In this document: positions 34,127-43,306 of the stretch, piece by piece
How positions within the stretch are numbered: the stretch's first letter is position 1
Layout of the letters: every line of letters begins with the position of its first letter
Assembly (NCBI RefSeq): GCF_900105685.1
Contig: NZ_LT629781.1
Location: 3,699,445-3,763,444 of the forward strand
DNA from: Verrucomicrobium sp. GAS474
GTDB taxonomy: Bacteria > Verrucomicrobiota > Verrucomicrobiia > Methylacidiphilales > GAS474
Direction of reading: 5' to 3'
DNA: 64,000 bases
Position numbers and translations under genes: made by a program
The notes under the pieces: model-generated
Database searches by the model: none
Seen by the model: only the letters and a program-made list of their open reading frames with translations
What the model was told of the DNA's origin: nothing

Positions 34127-34651
34127 CTAGAGGATGCCGACGGTGATGTCGTAGCTGATATCGGTGACCAGGCTTCGATCGGTCTCCGATTCGATCTCCC
34201 CGTTATAGACGATGCAGGAGACGGCGATGTTCTGGACCACGCGGGGGTCGGTATCTCCGGCCGTCCAGTTCAGCGGGGAGGTCGAGGCGGTGAATTCCTC
34301 GATGATGTCCCTCAGCGCCTCGACGCGCTGCCGGTGGAGGGCGACGCCGCCGGAGATGGCCGAGGCGTCGTCGACCTGCGTCATCACCCCGACCTTGAGG
34401 GAGAGATCGAACTTCCCAGAATCGTAACCGTACTGGATCGGGCTGGTCGCCTGAATGACGACGCCGGGAAGCGTCATCGTGATCGGCTGGAGGGGGTTGC
34501 TGCCGGGGACGGTCCAGGTGAAGAGGCTGCCGGTGAAGAGGCCGCTCTGGGCCGAATAGAACGACAGGGGGGAAAGGAGGTCGGTGGCGGCCTGGCTCTT
34601 CAGGAACGCGGCGAAGGCGTTCTCGGAGTGGGCGGTGGCGGATTTCCTCAT
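34127..34651 (-). CDS. Putative tail completion/terminator protein
   Basis: A 174-residue protein, coupled by ATGA to the upstream gene. Mixed alpha/beta, with RVEALRDIIEEF in the middle and paired strands at the C-terminus. Position between head-tail joining genes and the tube suggests a tail terminator. No family motif is certain. Confidence 0.6.
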   Translation of the reverse strand: MRKSATAHSENAFAAFLKSQAATDLLSPLSFYSAQSGLFTGSLFTWTVPGSNPLQPITMTLPGVVIQATSPIQYGYDSGKFDLSLKVGVMTQVDDASAISGGVALHRQRVEALRDIIEEFTASTSPLNWTAGDTDPRVVQNIAVSCIVYNGEIESETDRSLVTDISYDITVGIL

Positions 34652-35478
34652 GACGATTTCGGGGGATGGTCGATCGCGTTCTGGATGCGGGCGCGGAGCT
34701 TGTACTCGGCGTCCTTGAGGGCGATGGACATGTTCTGCTGGCTCAGGACGCGGCGGGTGTAGTTGATGTTATTGACGATGGTGAGGGTCGGCTGGTTGGG
34801 GTCGTCGGTCCGGTCCTCGACCTCTCCGGGGGCGTCCCGGTGCCGCTTCACCCATCGGGGGAAATCGCGGGTCGAGTTGGCCGCATCACCGATGATCCGG
34901 GCGCAGGTCGCCCATCCCGCCTTGGCGAAGCCGACGCGGGCGACGAGCATGTTGAGGATCTGCACGCCCTTCGACTCGGGGATGACGGTCCGGGTGATGA
35001 ACTTCCATCGCCCGATCGTCCGGTCGAAGGCGCTCACGCTGCTCATGCGGCCGTCGCGGAACGCGCTGTGGTGGATGGCGTCCAGGTCGCCGACGGAGGG
35101 GTTCCGCATGAAATGCTCCTTGTCCGTCCCGTAGACCTCGCCGTTTTTCTTGGCGAAGATCTGGACGGTGGTCGACTCCTCCTCGGTGGCGTTGGCGATG
35201 ATGGAGTCGGGGAGGGTCTTGAAGATGCCGAACCGCCGCACCGTGCTCGAGGTCAGGCCTTTCTGGCCGCTCCCGAAGAGGTCGCGCCGGATGGCGCTCT
35301 CCCCCTGCCCTTTGGCCTTGTCGTCCATGCCGAACGGCTGCATGGCCTTGGCGAGTTCCCAGCACAGCCCGCGGGCGGCCACCTTGAGTTCCTTCTGGAC
35401 GGTTCGTCCCGTGCGCTTCGCGAGATCCCGAACTAGGGCGGCGTACCGCGTGGTATCGACCGTGAGGGTGATGCTCAT
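34648..35478 (-). CDS. Phage neck or minor tail protein
   Basis: A 276-residue protein from ATG 35478 (ATGA overlap with the gene ending at 35475). The start is Thr-rich (SITLTVDTTRYAALVRDLAK), then helical. The C-terminus is basic with INYTRRVLSQQN. Order suggests a gpZ-like head-tail or minor tail protein. The open frame up to 35802 is not protein-like. Confidence 0.65.
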   Translation of the reverse strand: MSITLTVDTTRYAALVRDLAKRTGRTVQKELKVAARGLCWELAKAMQPFGMDDKAKGQGESAIRRDLFGSGQKGLTSSTVRRFGIFKTLPDSIIANATEEESTTVQIFAKKNGEVYGTDKEHFMRNPSVGDLDAIHHSAFRDGRMSSVSAFDRTIGRWKFITRTVIPESKGVQILNMLVARVGFAKAGWATCARIIGDAANSTRDFPRWVKRHRDAPGEVEDRTDDPNQPTLTIVNNINYTRRVLSQQNMSIALKDAEYKLRARIQNAIDHPPKSS

Positions 35479-35783
35479 CGGTTGAGGCTCTGGAGGGTGA
35501 TCTCGTAGGTGACGAGGTTCGCGTCGACGCGGGCGACGCGCCAATCCGATCCGCGGACGGTGGCCTTGCTGGTCCCGATGATGGGCGCGGCGGCGAGGAG
35601 GGACTTCCGAATGCTGACGGCACCCGTTTTTCCGTCGATGAAGGCACCCGCCGCGAGAGTCTGCGCGATGCCCTGGGTGGGGACGATGACGGGGAGACTC
35701 ACCCCGTCGAGGATGGCGGTCTCCCCGAACAGGCTCTCCATCTCGATCCGGGCGGCCTCGAGGTCGGACGTGGCGTCGCTCAT
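35475..35783 (-). CDS. Head-tail joining protein-like
   Basis: A 102-residue protein with an acidic N-terminal helix (DLEAARIEMESLFGE) followed by strands, similar in size and shape to the small head-tail adaptors of lambda-type phages. It begins the tail-side gene group after a hairpin at 35815-35840. Confidence 0.6.
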   Translation of the reverse strand: MSDATSDLEAARIEMESLFGETAILDGVSLPVIVPTQGIAQTLAAGAFIDGKTGAVSIRKSLLAAAPIIGTSKATVRGSDWRVARVDANLVTYEITLQSLNR

Positions 35784-35797
35784 GCTGATGGGGCGGG

Positions 35798-35803
35798 GTC
35801 AAC
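35798..35803 (-). promoter_or_regulatory. GTTGAC box before gene 35475-35783
   Basis: GTTGAC on the minus strand, 14 nt before ATG 35783, in the gap after the 35815-35840 hairpin. Confidence 0.5.
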
Positions 35804-35814
35804 CGAAACGAAGA

Positions 35815-35840
35815 CGCCCCGGCCTGTGGGGACCGGGGCG
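35815..35840 (-). terminator. GC-rich hairpin with T-rich tail between head and tail modules
   Basis: A perfect 8-bp stem (CGCCCCGG/CCGGGGCG) with a 10-nt loop. On the minus strand it is followed by TCTTCGTTTC. It lies between the capsid-associated gene 35860-36282 and the joining gene 35475-35783. The weak T-tract suggests partial termination that could grade head versus tail expression. Confidence 0.55.
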
Positions 35841-35859
35841 CGTTCGCGGGGTGGAGGGT

Positions 35860-36282
35860 TTAGAAGCGGATGTTGAAATGCGCCTTCTGAGCCGTGTTAT
35901 TGCCGACGCCGGTCGGGGCGTGGACGTTGGCCGCAACGAACTCGGGGGTATCCGGGGGGAACCGGAACTGGAAGCTCGCCTGCGCGGAGCCCGTCGTCGC
36001 CACGCCGGGGACGGACAGGGCCGGGACTTCCGCGAAGAGCGCGAGGGAACCCGCCGTCGCCCCGGCGTAGAGGCTGACCGCAACGCTGATCGAGCTGGTG
36101 ACGTTGTTCGGCAGGGCGTCGACGAGAAGCTCGCCGAAGATGTGGTCTAGCCCGGCGTCGCCCGCCTGGCTGAGGTCGAACGGGGTCGTCTGAACGTCGG
36201 CACCGCCCGCCGCCGGGATGGAGATGTCGGCGCTGAAGTTCGGGTCGAGAACCTGCTTCTGCTGATTGATCTGGATGGACAT
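35860..36282 (-). CDS. Capsid-associated (decoration-like) protein
   Basis: A 140-residue Ala/Ser/Val-rich beta protein directly downstream of the major capsid gene, where decoration or head-stabilising proteins usually lie. No family recognised. Confidence 0.6.
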   Translation of the reverse strand: MSIQINQQKQVLDPNFSADISIPAAGGADVQTTPFDLSQAGDAGLDHIFGELLVDALPNNVTSSISVAVSLYAGATAGSLALFAEVPALSVPGVATTGSAQASFQFRFPPDTPEFVAANVHAPTGVGNNTAQKAHFNIRF

Positions 36283-36294
36283 GGTGGGGTGGGG

Positions 36295-37266
36295 TTAGGC
36301 GTTGGATTCCGTGGCGACGATGGCCTCGGTGACGTGAAGGGGGACGTCGTTCGATTCGGTCGGCGCGGGGGACCAGCCAACCTTGCCGGTGCTGTCGGCG
36401 GGCTGGTTCTTGATCGAGCTGCGGCTGACCTGGAGCTGACGGGCACCGGCACGGCTGGTGAAGGCGTGCATGTTGACCCGGTATTCGGTCGGGATCTTCT
36501 GGACGAGCTGGGCAATGAGATCGTCCGTGAGGGTGTTCCCCGTGGTGCCGTCGAGGCCCGAGATCCGGTAGACCGAGAACTGATTGACGACGCTCATGCC
36601 GAACCAGCCCATGAAGCTGGCGACCTGCGCCATCGTCTTGTTGCCGTTCGCGAGGGCGATCTGCTGCTGAATCCAGGGAGTCAGCGTCATGTTGCCGTCC
36701 TGGCCGACGGAGAGGTGCGCCCCCTGCTCGTGGAGGCAAAAGAGGAAGAGGGAGGTGCTGGAGCCCGAGGCCCCGCCGCCCTTGATCCAGTAATCGGTAT
36801 CGCCGTTGATGATCTGGATCGCGCCGGGATAGCCGAGCGCGTCGGAGACGACACCCGCGTCGCCCTTGCCAGTGCCAACGGCCTTGCTGCCGTAGTACAT
36901 CTGCTGGGTGAGGCGGTAGAAGGCCGACTTGAGGGTGCCCTCGGACTCGATGGCGAGGACATCGCCGACGCTGCGCTTCTGCGCGGCGATGATGCCGTTC
37001 GGAACCTCCAGCTGGGCTTCCATGTAGAACATCTCATGGTCGTCGAGGACGATCGTCGACTTCGAGGTGGGAACGCCGCCGCCGGGCTTGGCGAAGTTGA
37101 CGGGCGGCAGGGCGGTCCGGCGGGAAACCTGGAAGGAGGTTCCGGCGCGGGAGACGGCGGGGAAGAGATCAAGCTCCACCTTGGAGGTGACGGCGGACTC
37201 GACGAGGCCGGTGACGGCATCGCCGTTGTTGAGTCGCACGATATCGAGGAGATTCAGGTCGGGCAT
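36295..37266 (-). CDS. Major capsid protein
   Basis: A 323-residue protein of HK97-like size, preceded by the S49 protease and scaffold-like genes. It shows an extended N-arm and SFQVSRRTALPPVNF, then long helices around the peripheral domain (ALGYPGAIQIINGD). An identity by exact motif is not possible; module order and length make the call. Confidence 0.8.
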   Translation of the reverse strand: MPDLNLLDIVRLNNGDAVTGLVESAVTSKVELDLFPAVSRAGTSFQVSRRTALPPVNFAKPGGGVPTSKSTIVLDDHEMFYMEAQLEVPNGIIAAQKRSVGDVLAIESEGTLKSAFYRLTQQMYYGSKAVGTGKGDAGVVSDALGYPGAIQIINGDTDYWIKGGGASGSSTSLFLFCLHEQGAHLSVGQDGNMTLTPWIQQQIALANGNKTMAQVASFMGWFGMSVVNQFSVYRISGLDGTTGNTLTDDLIAQLVQKIPTEYRVNMHAFTSRAGARQLQVSRSSIKNQPADSTGKVGWSPAPTESNDVPLHVTEAIVATESNA

Positions 37267-37296
37267 AGGAGTGGTGTGGTGGGGGTGGTGATCGGG

Positions 37297-37971
37297 TTAG
37301 GAAGCCTTCCGGCCGAAGGCGCGGTTGAGGGCCTCCACCTCGGGCGAGGCGTTGAAGGCGGCGGCGGCGATCTTCGTGCCGCGCCCATGCGTGCCGGGCT
37401 TGATGGAGGCGGCGATCTTCTGGGCGGGGCTCTGGTTGGGATCGCTGGAGATGGCGAGCGGCGTCTCGATGCCGAGCGCGGAGATCTGCGCGGCGGACGC
37501 CGCGGCGACGGCCTTGTCGAAAGCCTCCTTCGACTGGGCGGTCGCCGTCTTCCGGGCGACGCGGGCGGTCAGCTTCTTGAGCTGGCGCTGGCGCAGGGCG
37601 AGGGCGCGGGGCCAATTACCGGCCTTCGCTTCCATGTCGGCGTCGTCGCCCGCCTCGGCGTCGGCGTCTTCGTCGGCCGCATCGCCCGCGTCCGCTCCAA
37701 CCTTGCTGCTGATGTCCTTGAGGACGCCCTGGAGGGTGGAGATTGCGTTCTCGATGGCCTTGACGCTCTCGGAGATGCCGCCGCTCGCGTCGGGGGCTGA
37801 ATCCCCTTCCTCGGGCGCTTCGGCCTTCAGCTTGGCGATCTGGGCGGTAGCCTCGGCGAGGGAGGCGCGGAGGGTGGCGGATTCGGCGGTGGAGGCGGAA
37901 GCGTTGGCCTTGAGGGCGGTCAGCTCGCCCTCGAGGCCGGTCATCTTGGCGATAAGCTCAGGAAGGGTCAT
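37297..37971 (-). CDS. Scaffold-like coiled-coil head protein
   Basis: A 224-residue protein. The N-terminal heptad-rich region (TGLEGELTALKANASAS through about residue 55), an acidic middle (DAADEDADAEAGDDAD) and a basic C-terminus form the typical layout of phage scaffolds. It lies between the maturation protease and the capsid gene. Confidence 0.7.
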   Translation of the reverse strand: MTLPELIAKMTGLEGELTALKANASASTAESATLRASLAEATAQIAKLKAEAPEEGDSAPDASGGISESVKAIENAISTLQGVLKDISSKVGADAGDAADEDADAEAGDDADMEAKAGNWPRALALRQRQLKKLTARVARKTATAQSKEAFDKAVAAASAAQISALGIETPLAISSDPNQSPAQKIAASIKPGTHGRGTKIAAAAFNASPEVEALNRAFGRKAS

Positions 37972-37988
37972 ATTGCCCTTCTCGGCGT

Positions 37989-37994
37989 GTCAAC
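37989..37994 (-). promoter_or_regulatory. GTTGAC box before gene 37297-37971
   Basis: GTTGAC on the minus strand (CCGGTTGACAC), 17 nt before ATG 37971, just after the protease stop. Confidence 0.5.
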
Positions 37995-38000
37995 CGGCGG

Positions 38001-38879
38001 TCACGATTTTTCGGGGGCGGAGAAATCGGGGATCGACATGGGAAAGACCCCGGAGGCCGAGCAGAGGTCGGCATAGGCGTCCTCGAATTCCCCGAGGTTG
38101 TCGGCCAACCCGGCGGCGACGGCGTCGAAGCCCATGACGCTCTGCCCGCGCATGAAATCGGAATCGATCATCGGACGCCGCGCCATGACGAAGCCCTGGA
38201 AACGATCGAAAAGGGCCTGAACCCGTCCCTGAATCTCTTCCTTCTGCTCGGGCGTGAAGGAGGGGCCGTGGCCGGCGGACTTGTAGATCCCCTCGGCGTT
38301 CACGATGGGGGCGAAGGTGAGCCCTTCCATTTCCCATCTCGCGCTCTTGTCGATCCAGGGGTAGATGACGCCGATGCTTCCCACCTCGGAGGAGGGCGTG
38401 CACCAGATTTGGAACGCGGCGGAGGCGAGCCAGTAGGCTGCCGACCCGATGATGGTGTCGGTCCAGGCGTAGAGGGGAATGTCGCAGTCCGAGAGGATGC
38501 GGGACATCTCGGGGATGCCGCCAATGGTGCCGCCGGGGGAGTCGACGTAGAGCATGATCCCCTTCGCGCTCTGCTGTCGGAGCGCGTCGAACTCCCGACG
38601 CACGTCGCAGACATCGGTATTGCCGCACGATTTCTCGATCAGGCCCAGGTGCTTCCCGATGACGCCGCAAATGTGGATGTGACCGATCCCGTTGTCGTCG
38701 ACGAAGGCGTCGCGGCGGGGGTTCTCGACCATGATCGAGGCGTCCAGCGGCTCCGCGTCGTCGTCGGCCCGGGCTCGCCCCATCTTCGCCTCCAGGAGCC
38801 GCTGGACGGAGGCGTGCCCCCCGGCCGTGATGAGCCACGGCTCGTTGTAGACGGCCTGAATGATGTGCTGGAGGCGCAT
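38001..38879 (-). CDS. Head maturation protease, S49/SppA family
   Basis: A 292-residue ClpP/crotonase-fold serine protease like lambda gpC. Conserved parts are the strand IMLYVDSPGGTIGGI, the nucleophile segment IIGSAAYWLASAAFQIW (Ser in GSAA) and the following EVGSIGVIYPW, before a Lys about 20 residues later as general base. It processes the scaffold/capsid precursor in prohead maturation. It lies between portal and scaffold. Confidence 0.9.
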   Translation of the reverse strand: MRLQHIIQAVYNEPWLITAGGHASVQRLLEAKMGRARADDDAEPLDASIMVENPRRDAFVDDNGIGHIHICGVIGKHLGLIEKSCGNTDVCDVRREFDALRQQSAKGIMLYVDSPGGTIGGIPEMSRILSDCDIPLYAWTDTIIGSAAYWLASAAFQIWCTPSSEVGSIGVIYPWIDKSARWEMEGLTFAPIVNAEGIYKSAGHGPSFTPEQKEEIQGRVQALFDRFQGFVMARRPMIDSDFMRGQSVMGFDAVAAGLADNLGEFEDAYADLCSASGVFPMSIPDFSAPEKS

Positions 38880-38885
38880 GAGGGA

Positions 38886-40430
38886 TTAGGAGGCGGGTTG
38901 GGGTGCGGGAAGAATCTCGGCCTGATCGGGCGGAACGACGGCTGCGGTCCCTGCGGGCGGCGGGAACACGGCGGCGTAGTCGACGCCGAGGCGCTTGCAC
39001 TCCTCCTGGGCGAACTTCACCTCGGAGATGCGCTGGGTGATCTGGCCTTTCCAGCTCTTCCCCTGGGAGGCCCAGAATTCCGCCCAGCTACCGAATCCGG
39101 CGGCGAGGTCGGCTATGCGGGATTGGGCGGTGTTTCCGGCGTCGGCGTTGATCTTCGCCGGTCCGAGCCAATGGCAGTCCCACCAGCGACGGGCGTTGGG
39201 CATCGGGTAGCCCTGGGCGAATTTCTTGGAGAGCCACCAGATCCAGACGCGGCGGTTGAAGCGGCGGTTGAGCTTCCCTTGTTTCATGTCGAAGAGGGCC
39301 TGGATGTCGGCGAGGTTGATTCGGGCATTCGCCCCGCCGAGCAGGGAGAGGTTCCAAATCAGCTCGACCGACAGTTCGGTGCCGACGGCGATTTCACGAT
39401 AGAACCACTCCAGGAAGGAGATGAGATTGACGGTGGGGCGGGATGAGGAGAGAAGCTTGATGTCCTCCCCGACGCCGAGGGACTTGATCATTGCCCCGGC
39501 GAAGATGTCTTCACCCAAGACGGTCTTCCCGGTGGGGGTCTGCGTGCCGTTCTCCGCGGCGGAGGTCGCCAGCATGGTTTTGAGCTGGTCGGTGAAGCCG
39601 CCCGCCCCCATTCCCTTCCCCTCGTTTTTCGTGTAGGCGATGGCGAGGGCCGAGTGGAGTTTGACGGTGGCGACTTCCAGGGCCTTGAGGTCCATCACGT
39701 CGACGCCGGAATTGGCGACGGAGGCGAATGCCGAGAGGCCTCGGTACTGATTCGGCCTGCGGCGGTCGCACAGGTGGATCATGTTCGAGGCATCGACATC
39801 GATCGTGCCGGACCCGCCGCCGCCTTCGGTGACGCGGACCGCATAGGCGAGGATGCGGCCCTTGGAGTTCACCTTAACGCCGTCGATGTAGGAGGACTCG
39901 CCCGGATTGAGGAGCCCGGGGGGCGTTCCCGAGGAGGCGTAGTATTCGACTTCGCCGGGGTCGATGAGCTGGAGCTGGGGGGAGTCGGCCTTCGCCGAGG
40001 AAACCATGGCGGTGAACGCCTCGGCCTCGCCGAACTCCGATTCGACGTTCCATTTCTGCATCTCGAAGAAGTCCTGCATGCCCATCGCGTCGCAGACGAG
40101 GGGGTTCGAGGCCCATTCGATGAATTCGGTGGTCGTGTGGTCGTCCCACGCCTGATCTCCGGTGCAGGGCATCGGCAGGACGCCCATGCCGACGGAGTAC
40201 TTGCCGACCTTCTTGATCAGGGCCCCGATGATGGAGAGGTTCGCCTCGAGGTAGCGTTTCTTTCGCAGGATCGTACGCCGGTTGTAGTAGCTGAACTCCT
40301 TCTCGGCGGTCTGGGGGAAGGCGAGGAAGGCCTGCGAGCGTTGCCCGGTGATCTGGGCGGACTCGTAGTAGGTGTTTCCGATGCTCTGGAGGCGTTGACG
40401 CCGAATCGGCTTTTGCTGTTTCTGGGCCAT
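38886..40430 (-). CDS. Phage portal protein, lambda family
   Basis: A 514-residue protein. It has the lambda-gpB-type N-terminus (ASIG-like YYNRRTILRKKRYLEANLS), a central wing with IDPGEVEYYASSGTPPG, DASNMIHLCDRRRPNQYRG, and a C-terminal crown region. It forms the dodecameric DNA gate at the head vertex. The order terminase, gpW-like, portal, protease is the lambda arrangement. Confidence 0.92.
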   Translation of the reverse strand: MAQKQQKPIRRQRLQSIGNTYYESAQITGQRSQAFLAFPQTAEKEFSYYNRRTILRKKRYLEANLSIIGALIKKVGKYSVGMGVLPMPCTGDQAWDDHTTTEFIEWASNPLVCDAMGMQDFFEMQKWNVESEFGEAEAFTAMVSSAKADSPQLQLIDPGEVEYYASSGTPPGLLNPGESSYIDGVKVNSKGRILAYAVRVTEGGGGSGTIDVDASNMIHLCDRRRPNQYRGLSAFASVANSGVDVMDLKALEVATVKLHSALAIAYTKNEGKGMGAGGFTDQLKTMLATSAAENGTQTPTGKTVLGEDIFAGAMIKSLGVGEDIKLLSSSRPTVNLISFLEWFYREIAVGTELSVELIWNLSLLGGANARINLADIQALFDMKQGKLNRRFNRRVWIWWLSKKFAQGYPMPNARRWWDCHWLGPAKINADAGNTAQSRIADLAAGFGSWAEFWASQGKSWKGQITQRISEVKFAQEECKRLGVDYAAVFPPPAGTAAVVPPDQAEILPAPQPAS

Positions 40431-40442
40431 GGCGGTACGGCG

Positions 40443-40808
40443 TTAGTGCTGGATGGCCCCGAACTGGCCGTAAGAGGTCGTCCGCTTCGAGTTGGGGAGC
40501 TGGCCGATGGTGGGAACGCAGACGAGATTGCCGTCCTCGTCGTAGGTGGGGGTGGCGTCGACGTTCGTCTCGACGATCTGGAGAGCCAGCTCGACGACCT
40601 CCAGTGCGTCGGCGGCGGTCATCCCGTCGAGGAGGGTCCAGGAGGCGGAACTCCCCCCGGTGCTGGTGCCGACGCGGGTCCGTCCATCGCCGGAGGTGAT
40701 GAACTTCGCCAGGGGGGCGAGGAGGCCGGTCAGGTATGCCACCGCGTCGCCTTGCTGCTTGGCGAGGCGGACTAGGGCGGAGGCGAGAAGGCTTTTTGTG
40801 GCGGCCAT
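40443..40808 (-). CDS. gpW-like small head-completion protein
   Basis: A 121-residue protein between terminase large subunit and portal, the place of lambda gpW. The N-terminal helix is Ala/Leu-rich; the middle has SWTLLDGMTAADALEVVE. It is longer than lambda gpW, so the name rests on position. Confidence 0.6.
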   Translation of the reverse strand: MAATKSLLASALVRLAKQQGDAVAYLTGLLAPLAKFITSGDGRTRVGTSTGGSSASWTLLDGMTAADALEVVELALQIVETNVDATPTYDEDGNLVCVPTIGQLPNSKRTTSYGQFGAIQH

Positions 40809-40823
40809 TGTCAGGGCGGGGCT

Positions 40824-40829
40824 GTCAAC
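40824..40829 (-). promoter_or_regulatory. GTTGAC box before gene 40443-40808
   Basis: GTTGAC on the minus strand, 15 nt before ATG 40808. The terminase stop codon TGA lies inside the box. Confidence 0.5.
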
Positions 40830-42660
40830 GGGCGGCGTTCTCCTTCACCTTGGCGGCGAGGGCCGCGAGCATCTCCGATCCCCACAGCGTCGGGAGGAAG
40901 AGCTGCTGCTTTTCGCAATCGCCCAAGTGGTTGTTGTCCTCCTTGGTCTTCCAGCCCTCCTTCTCGGTCAGGTACTCGTCGGTCAGCTGCACCTCGTAGT
41001 CCTTCCCCAGGTTGCGCGGGAGCCACCAGTTGTTCTTCAACCGGTCCTTCACGGCGTTCAGGTAGAGGGCGTACTTGAAAGTGGGGTCGTCGAACTGGAT
41101 GAGGGGGCCCTGCCGCCCGGCGTGGTCGAAGGTGTTTTCAATAATCGTCTTCGTGAAGCCGTGGCCGCCCGTTCGGCCTTGGGTCGCGGAGAAGCGACCC
41201 GCCCCGGGGCCCAGCACGAAGTCGTAGACGCCCTTGTATCGCTTCGCCCGAAAGCCCATGTCGATCAGGCCGAACATGCAGGAGACGGTTTGGTCGGTTC
41301 CCTTGATCCGGTGCTTCATGTCGGCCAGGGTCATGATCTCGTCGAAGGAGAGGATCTGGCCGTAGTCGACCAAGGCGGACGCCGCGGTTCCGAACCACGC
41401 CCGCTTCACCCACCAGAAGCAGGACTGCTGCACGTCGACCGAGAGGGTCATCATGGCGAAGTCGGCCACGTTGGGGATCTCGCCGAGCAGGTACTCCGGG
41501 GAGCGCTCGACGACGGCGTCGATATCGCTCTTCGCCACGGTGCTCCCCTTCGGCTGCCACGGCAGGGCGCACTCTTCGTTCAGGAAGTTCCGAAGGCCGC
41601 CGGGGGTGTCGAGGCAGGTGAGGAACTTGACGGCCAGGGCGGCGATCGAGCATTTCGCGTGCGGGCTGTAGATGGACGGAATGCGACGGCTCCGCTTTCC
41701 CTCGGGGGCGTCGGGGTTGGTCGCCTTCCAGCGGCCGAGGGCGACGGCGGCGGCTTTCTCGCCTTCGGTGATGAGCTTGGCGCAGTGAGGGCATTTCAGG
41801 CGGGCGGTGTCCTGAACGATTTTCAAATCCCACTCGCCGTTGGCTTTCTTCGCGGAAGGCCCCCCGGCATCTTCACCCCAAACAACGCGGGCGGCGGGAA
41901 CTCCGGGGAAGTACTGGGCGGTATGCTCGGGGGAAATTTCGAGGGTCGTCTCCTTCCGGCAATGAGGGCAGTCGACGAAGTAGAGGCGGCGGTCTCCCGC
42001 CATGAACCCTTTCCAGCTCGGGCCGCTGGGAAGCTGGGGGGTGCCGGTCTTGAAAACCTTCGATCCGGAGAAGCTCTTCGTTCGGCTGTCGAGCATGCCG
42101 ATGACCGACATGCCCTTCTTGTTCCACTCCGCCTCGACGTCGTCGATTTCGTCGATGAGGATGAGGGCGGCGGAGCGGCCCTTAGAATTCTTCTGGGAGC
42201 CGGTGGCGATGAAGGTGAGGACCATCCGCCCGAACTGCTGCTCCAGCTTTTTGAAGCGGTCGGCTTCTTTGGGGATGTGCTTCCGCAGGGCGGGGCTGGC
42301 CTCGACGACGGGCTTCCACTTCGTCTCGGCGAAGGCCTTCAGGAGATCCTTGTTGGGCATCGCCCAGATAGCGTTCTCCGGGTGCTGGTCGATCTTGTAG
42401 GCAAGGCCGACCATGAGGGCCGTGGACTTGAAGACCTGGGCGGCCCAGCACCATGTGTTGTCCGAGACGGTGGGGTCGCGGAAGTCCTCGAGGGCCTCGT
42501 CGACGTAACGGCAGTTGGAGGTATCGAAGGGTCCGTCGTTCTGGGTGACGACCTCCGGCAGGATGATGTTGTCTCTCGCCCATAGGACGACGCTCCGATG
42601 CTCGATGGGGCGGAGAACGTCGACGTAATCGGCGAGGAGCTTAGTTGCCCCCAGCGTCAC
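40825..42660 (-). CDS. Terminase large subunit, GpA family
   Basis: A 611-residue packaging ATPase/nuclease. A degenerate Walker A region AAQVFKSTALMVG (about residue 73-85), Walker B LILIDEIDDVEAEW, and a GpA-type zinc segment with CPHC pairs (about residues 230 and 300) are visible. The C-terminal nuclease half includes the LSVDVQQSCFWWV stretch. GTG start 42660, overlapping the small subunit by 20 bp. GpA terminases cut at cos sites, so cos packaging is expected. Confidence 0.93.
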   Translation of the reverse strand: MTLGATKLLADYVDVLRPIEHRSVVLWARDNIILPEVVTQNDGPFDTSNCRYVDEALEDFRDPTVSDNTWCWAAQVFKSTALMVGLAYKIDQHPENAIWAMPNKDLLKAFAETKWKPVVEASPALRKHIPKEADRFKKLEQQFGRMVLTFIATGSQKNSKGRSAALILIDEIDDVEAEWNKKGMSVIGMLDSRTKSFSGSKVFKTGTPQLPSGPSWKGFMAGDRRLYFVDCPHCRKETTLEISPEHTAQYFPGVPAARVVWGEDAGGPSAKKANGEWDLKIVQDTARLKCPHCAKLITEGEKAAAVALGRWKATNPDAPEGKRSRRIPSIYSPHAKCSIAALAVKFLTCLDTPGGLRNFLNEECALPWQPKGSTVAKSDIDAVVERSPEYLLGEIPNVADFAMMTLSVDVQQSCFWWVKRAWFGTAASALVDYGQILSFDEIMTLADMKHRIKGTDQTVSCMFGLIDMGFRAKRYKGVYDFVLGPGAGRFSATQGRTGGHGFTKTIIENTFDHAGRQGPLIQFDDPTFKYALYLNAVKDRLKNNWWLPRNLGKDYEVQLTDEYLTEKEGWKTKEDNNHLGDCEKQQLFLPTLWGSEMLAALAAKVKENAAR

Positions 42661-43306
42661 GACTACCCTCCATCTCCTCCATTGCCGCAGCGCGAATCCT
42701 ATTCACGCCCTCCTCGATCGCGGTCTTCGCTGTCTTCGGATTGGAGCAGAGGGGCGCGGTCTTTGCGCCGAGGAGGTCGAGGCGGCGGAGGATGGAGTTG
42801 AACGCCTGGAGGTAGATGGCCTTAGCCTCGGAGACGTAGAGGGTGATTCCCTGCTCCCGCGCCCACTGGCTGACCTGCTTTTGCATCCACATGCGATGCT
42901 TCTGGGCCTGGATGAAGCTGGCCTGGGCCTTGGCGTATTCGATGGGGTCGCCGTCGGCGTCGGCTACGCGCTGGCGCTGGCGGTTGGCCTCCTGTTCGGC
43001 GAGCTTGGCCTGACGGAGAGCGTCGTAGGGGTTGTTCGATTGGTCGCCTTCGGCCTCGCCCTGGTCGTCGATGCGGTTGATCTGGTGGCGCTCCTCACGC
43101 GGAGGGATCAGATCGGCGGGGGCCTCGATGGCGGATGACTCGATATCGGGGCTGGCGGAGGGCTTTTTGCGGCCCCGGGGTGGGGCATTCGTTTCGCGCC
43201 AGGCATTCGCCGACTCGACGCTGTCGCACGGCATCCCCTTCTTGCGCCACTGGGATACCATCCCCTTCGACACACCCAACGACTCGGCAAGTTTAGTAGG
43301 ACTCAC
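42641..43306 (-). CDS. Terminase small subunit (Nu1-like DNA-binding protein)
   Basis: A 221-residue protein. The N-terminal helix-turn-helix (TKLAESLGVSKGMVSQWRKK, residues 4-23) resembles the Nu1 winged helix. A linker and a long helical C-terminus for large-subunit contact follow. GTG start 43306 follows a GGGA Shine-Dalgarno. Three copies of a decamer lie across and upstream of the start and are candidate binding sites for this protein. Confidence 0.85.
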   Translation of the reverse strand: MSPTKLAESLGVSKGMVSQWRKKGMPCDSVESANAWRETNAPPRGRKKPSASPDIESSAIEAPADLIPPREERHQINRIDDQGEAEGDQSNNPYDALRQAKLAEQEANRQRQRVADADGDPIEYAKAQASFIQAQKHRMWMQKQVSQWAREQGITLYVSEAKAIYLQAFNSILRRLDLLGAKTAPLCSNPKTAKTAIEEGVNRIRAAAMEEMEGSRDAGGN

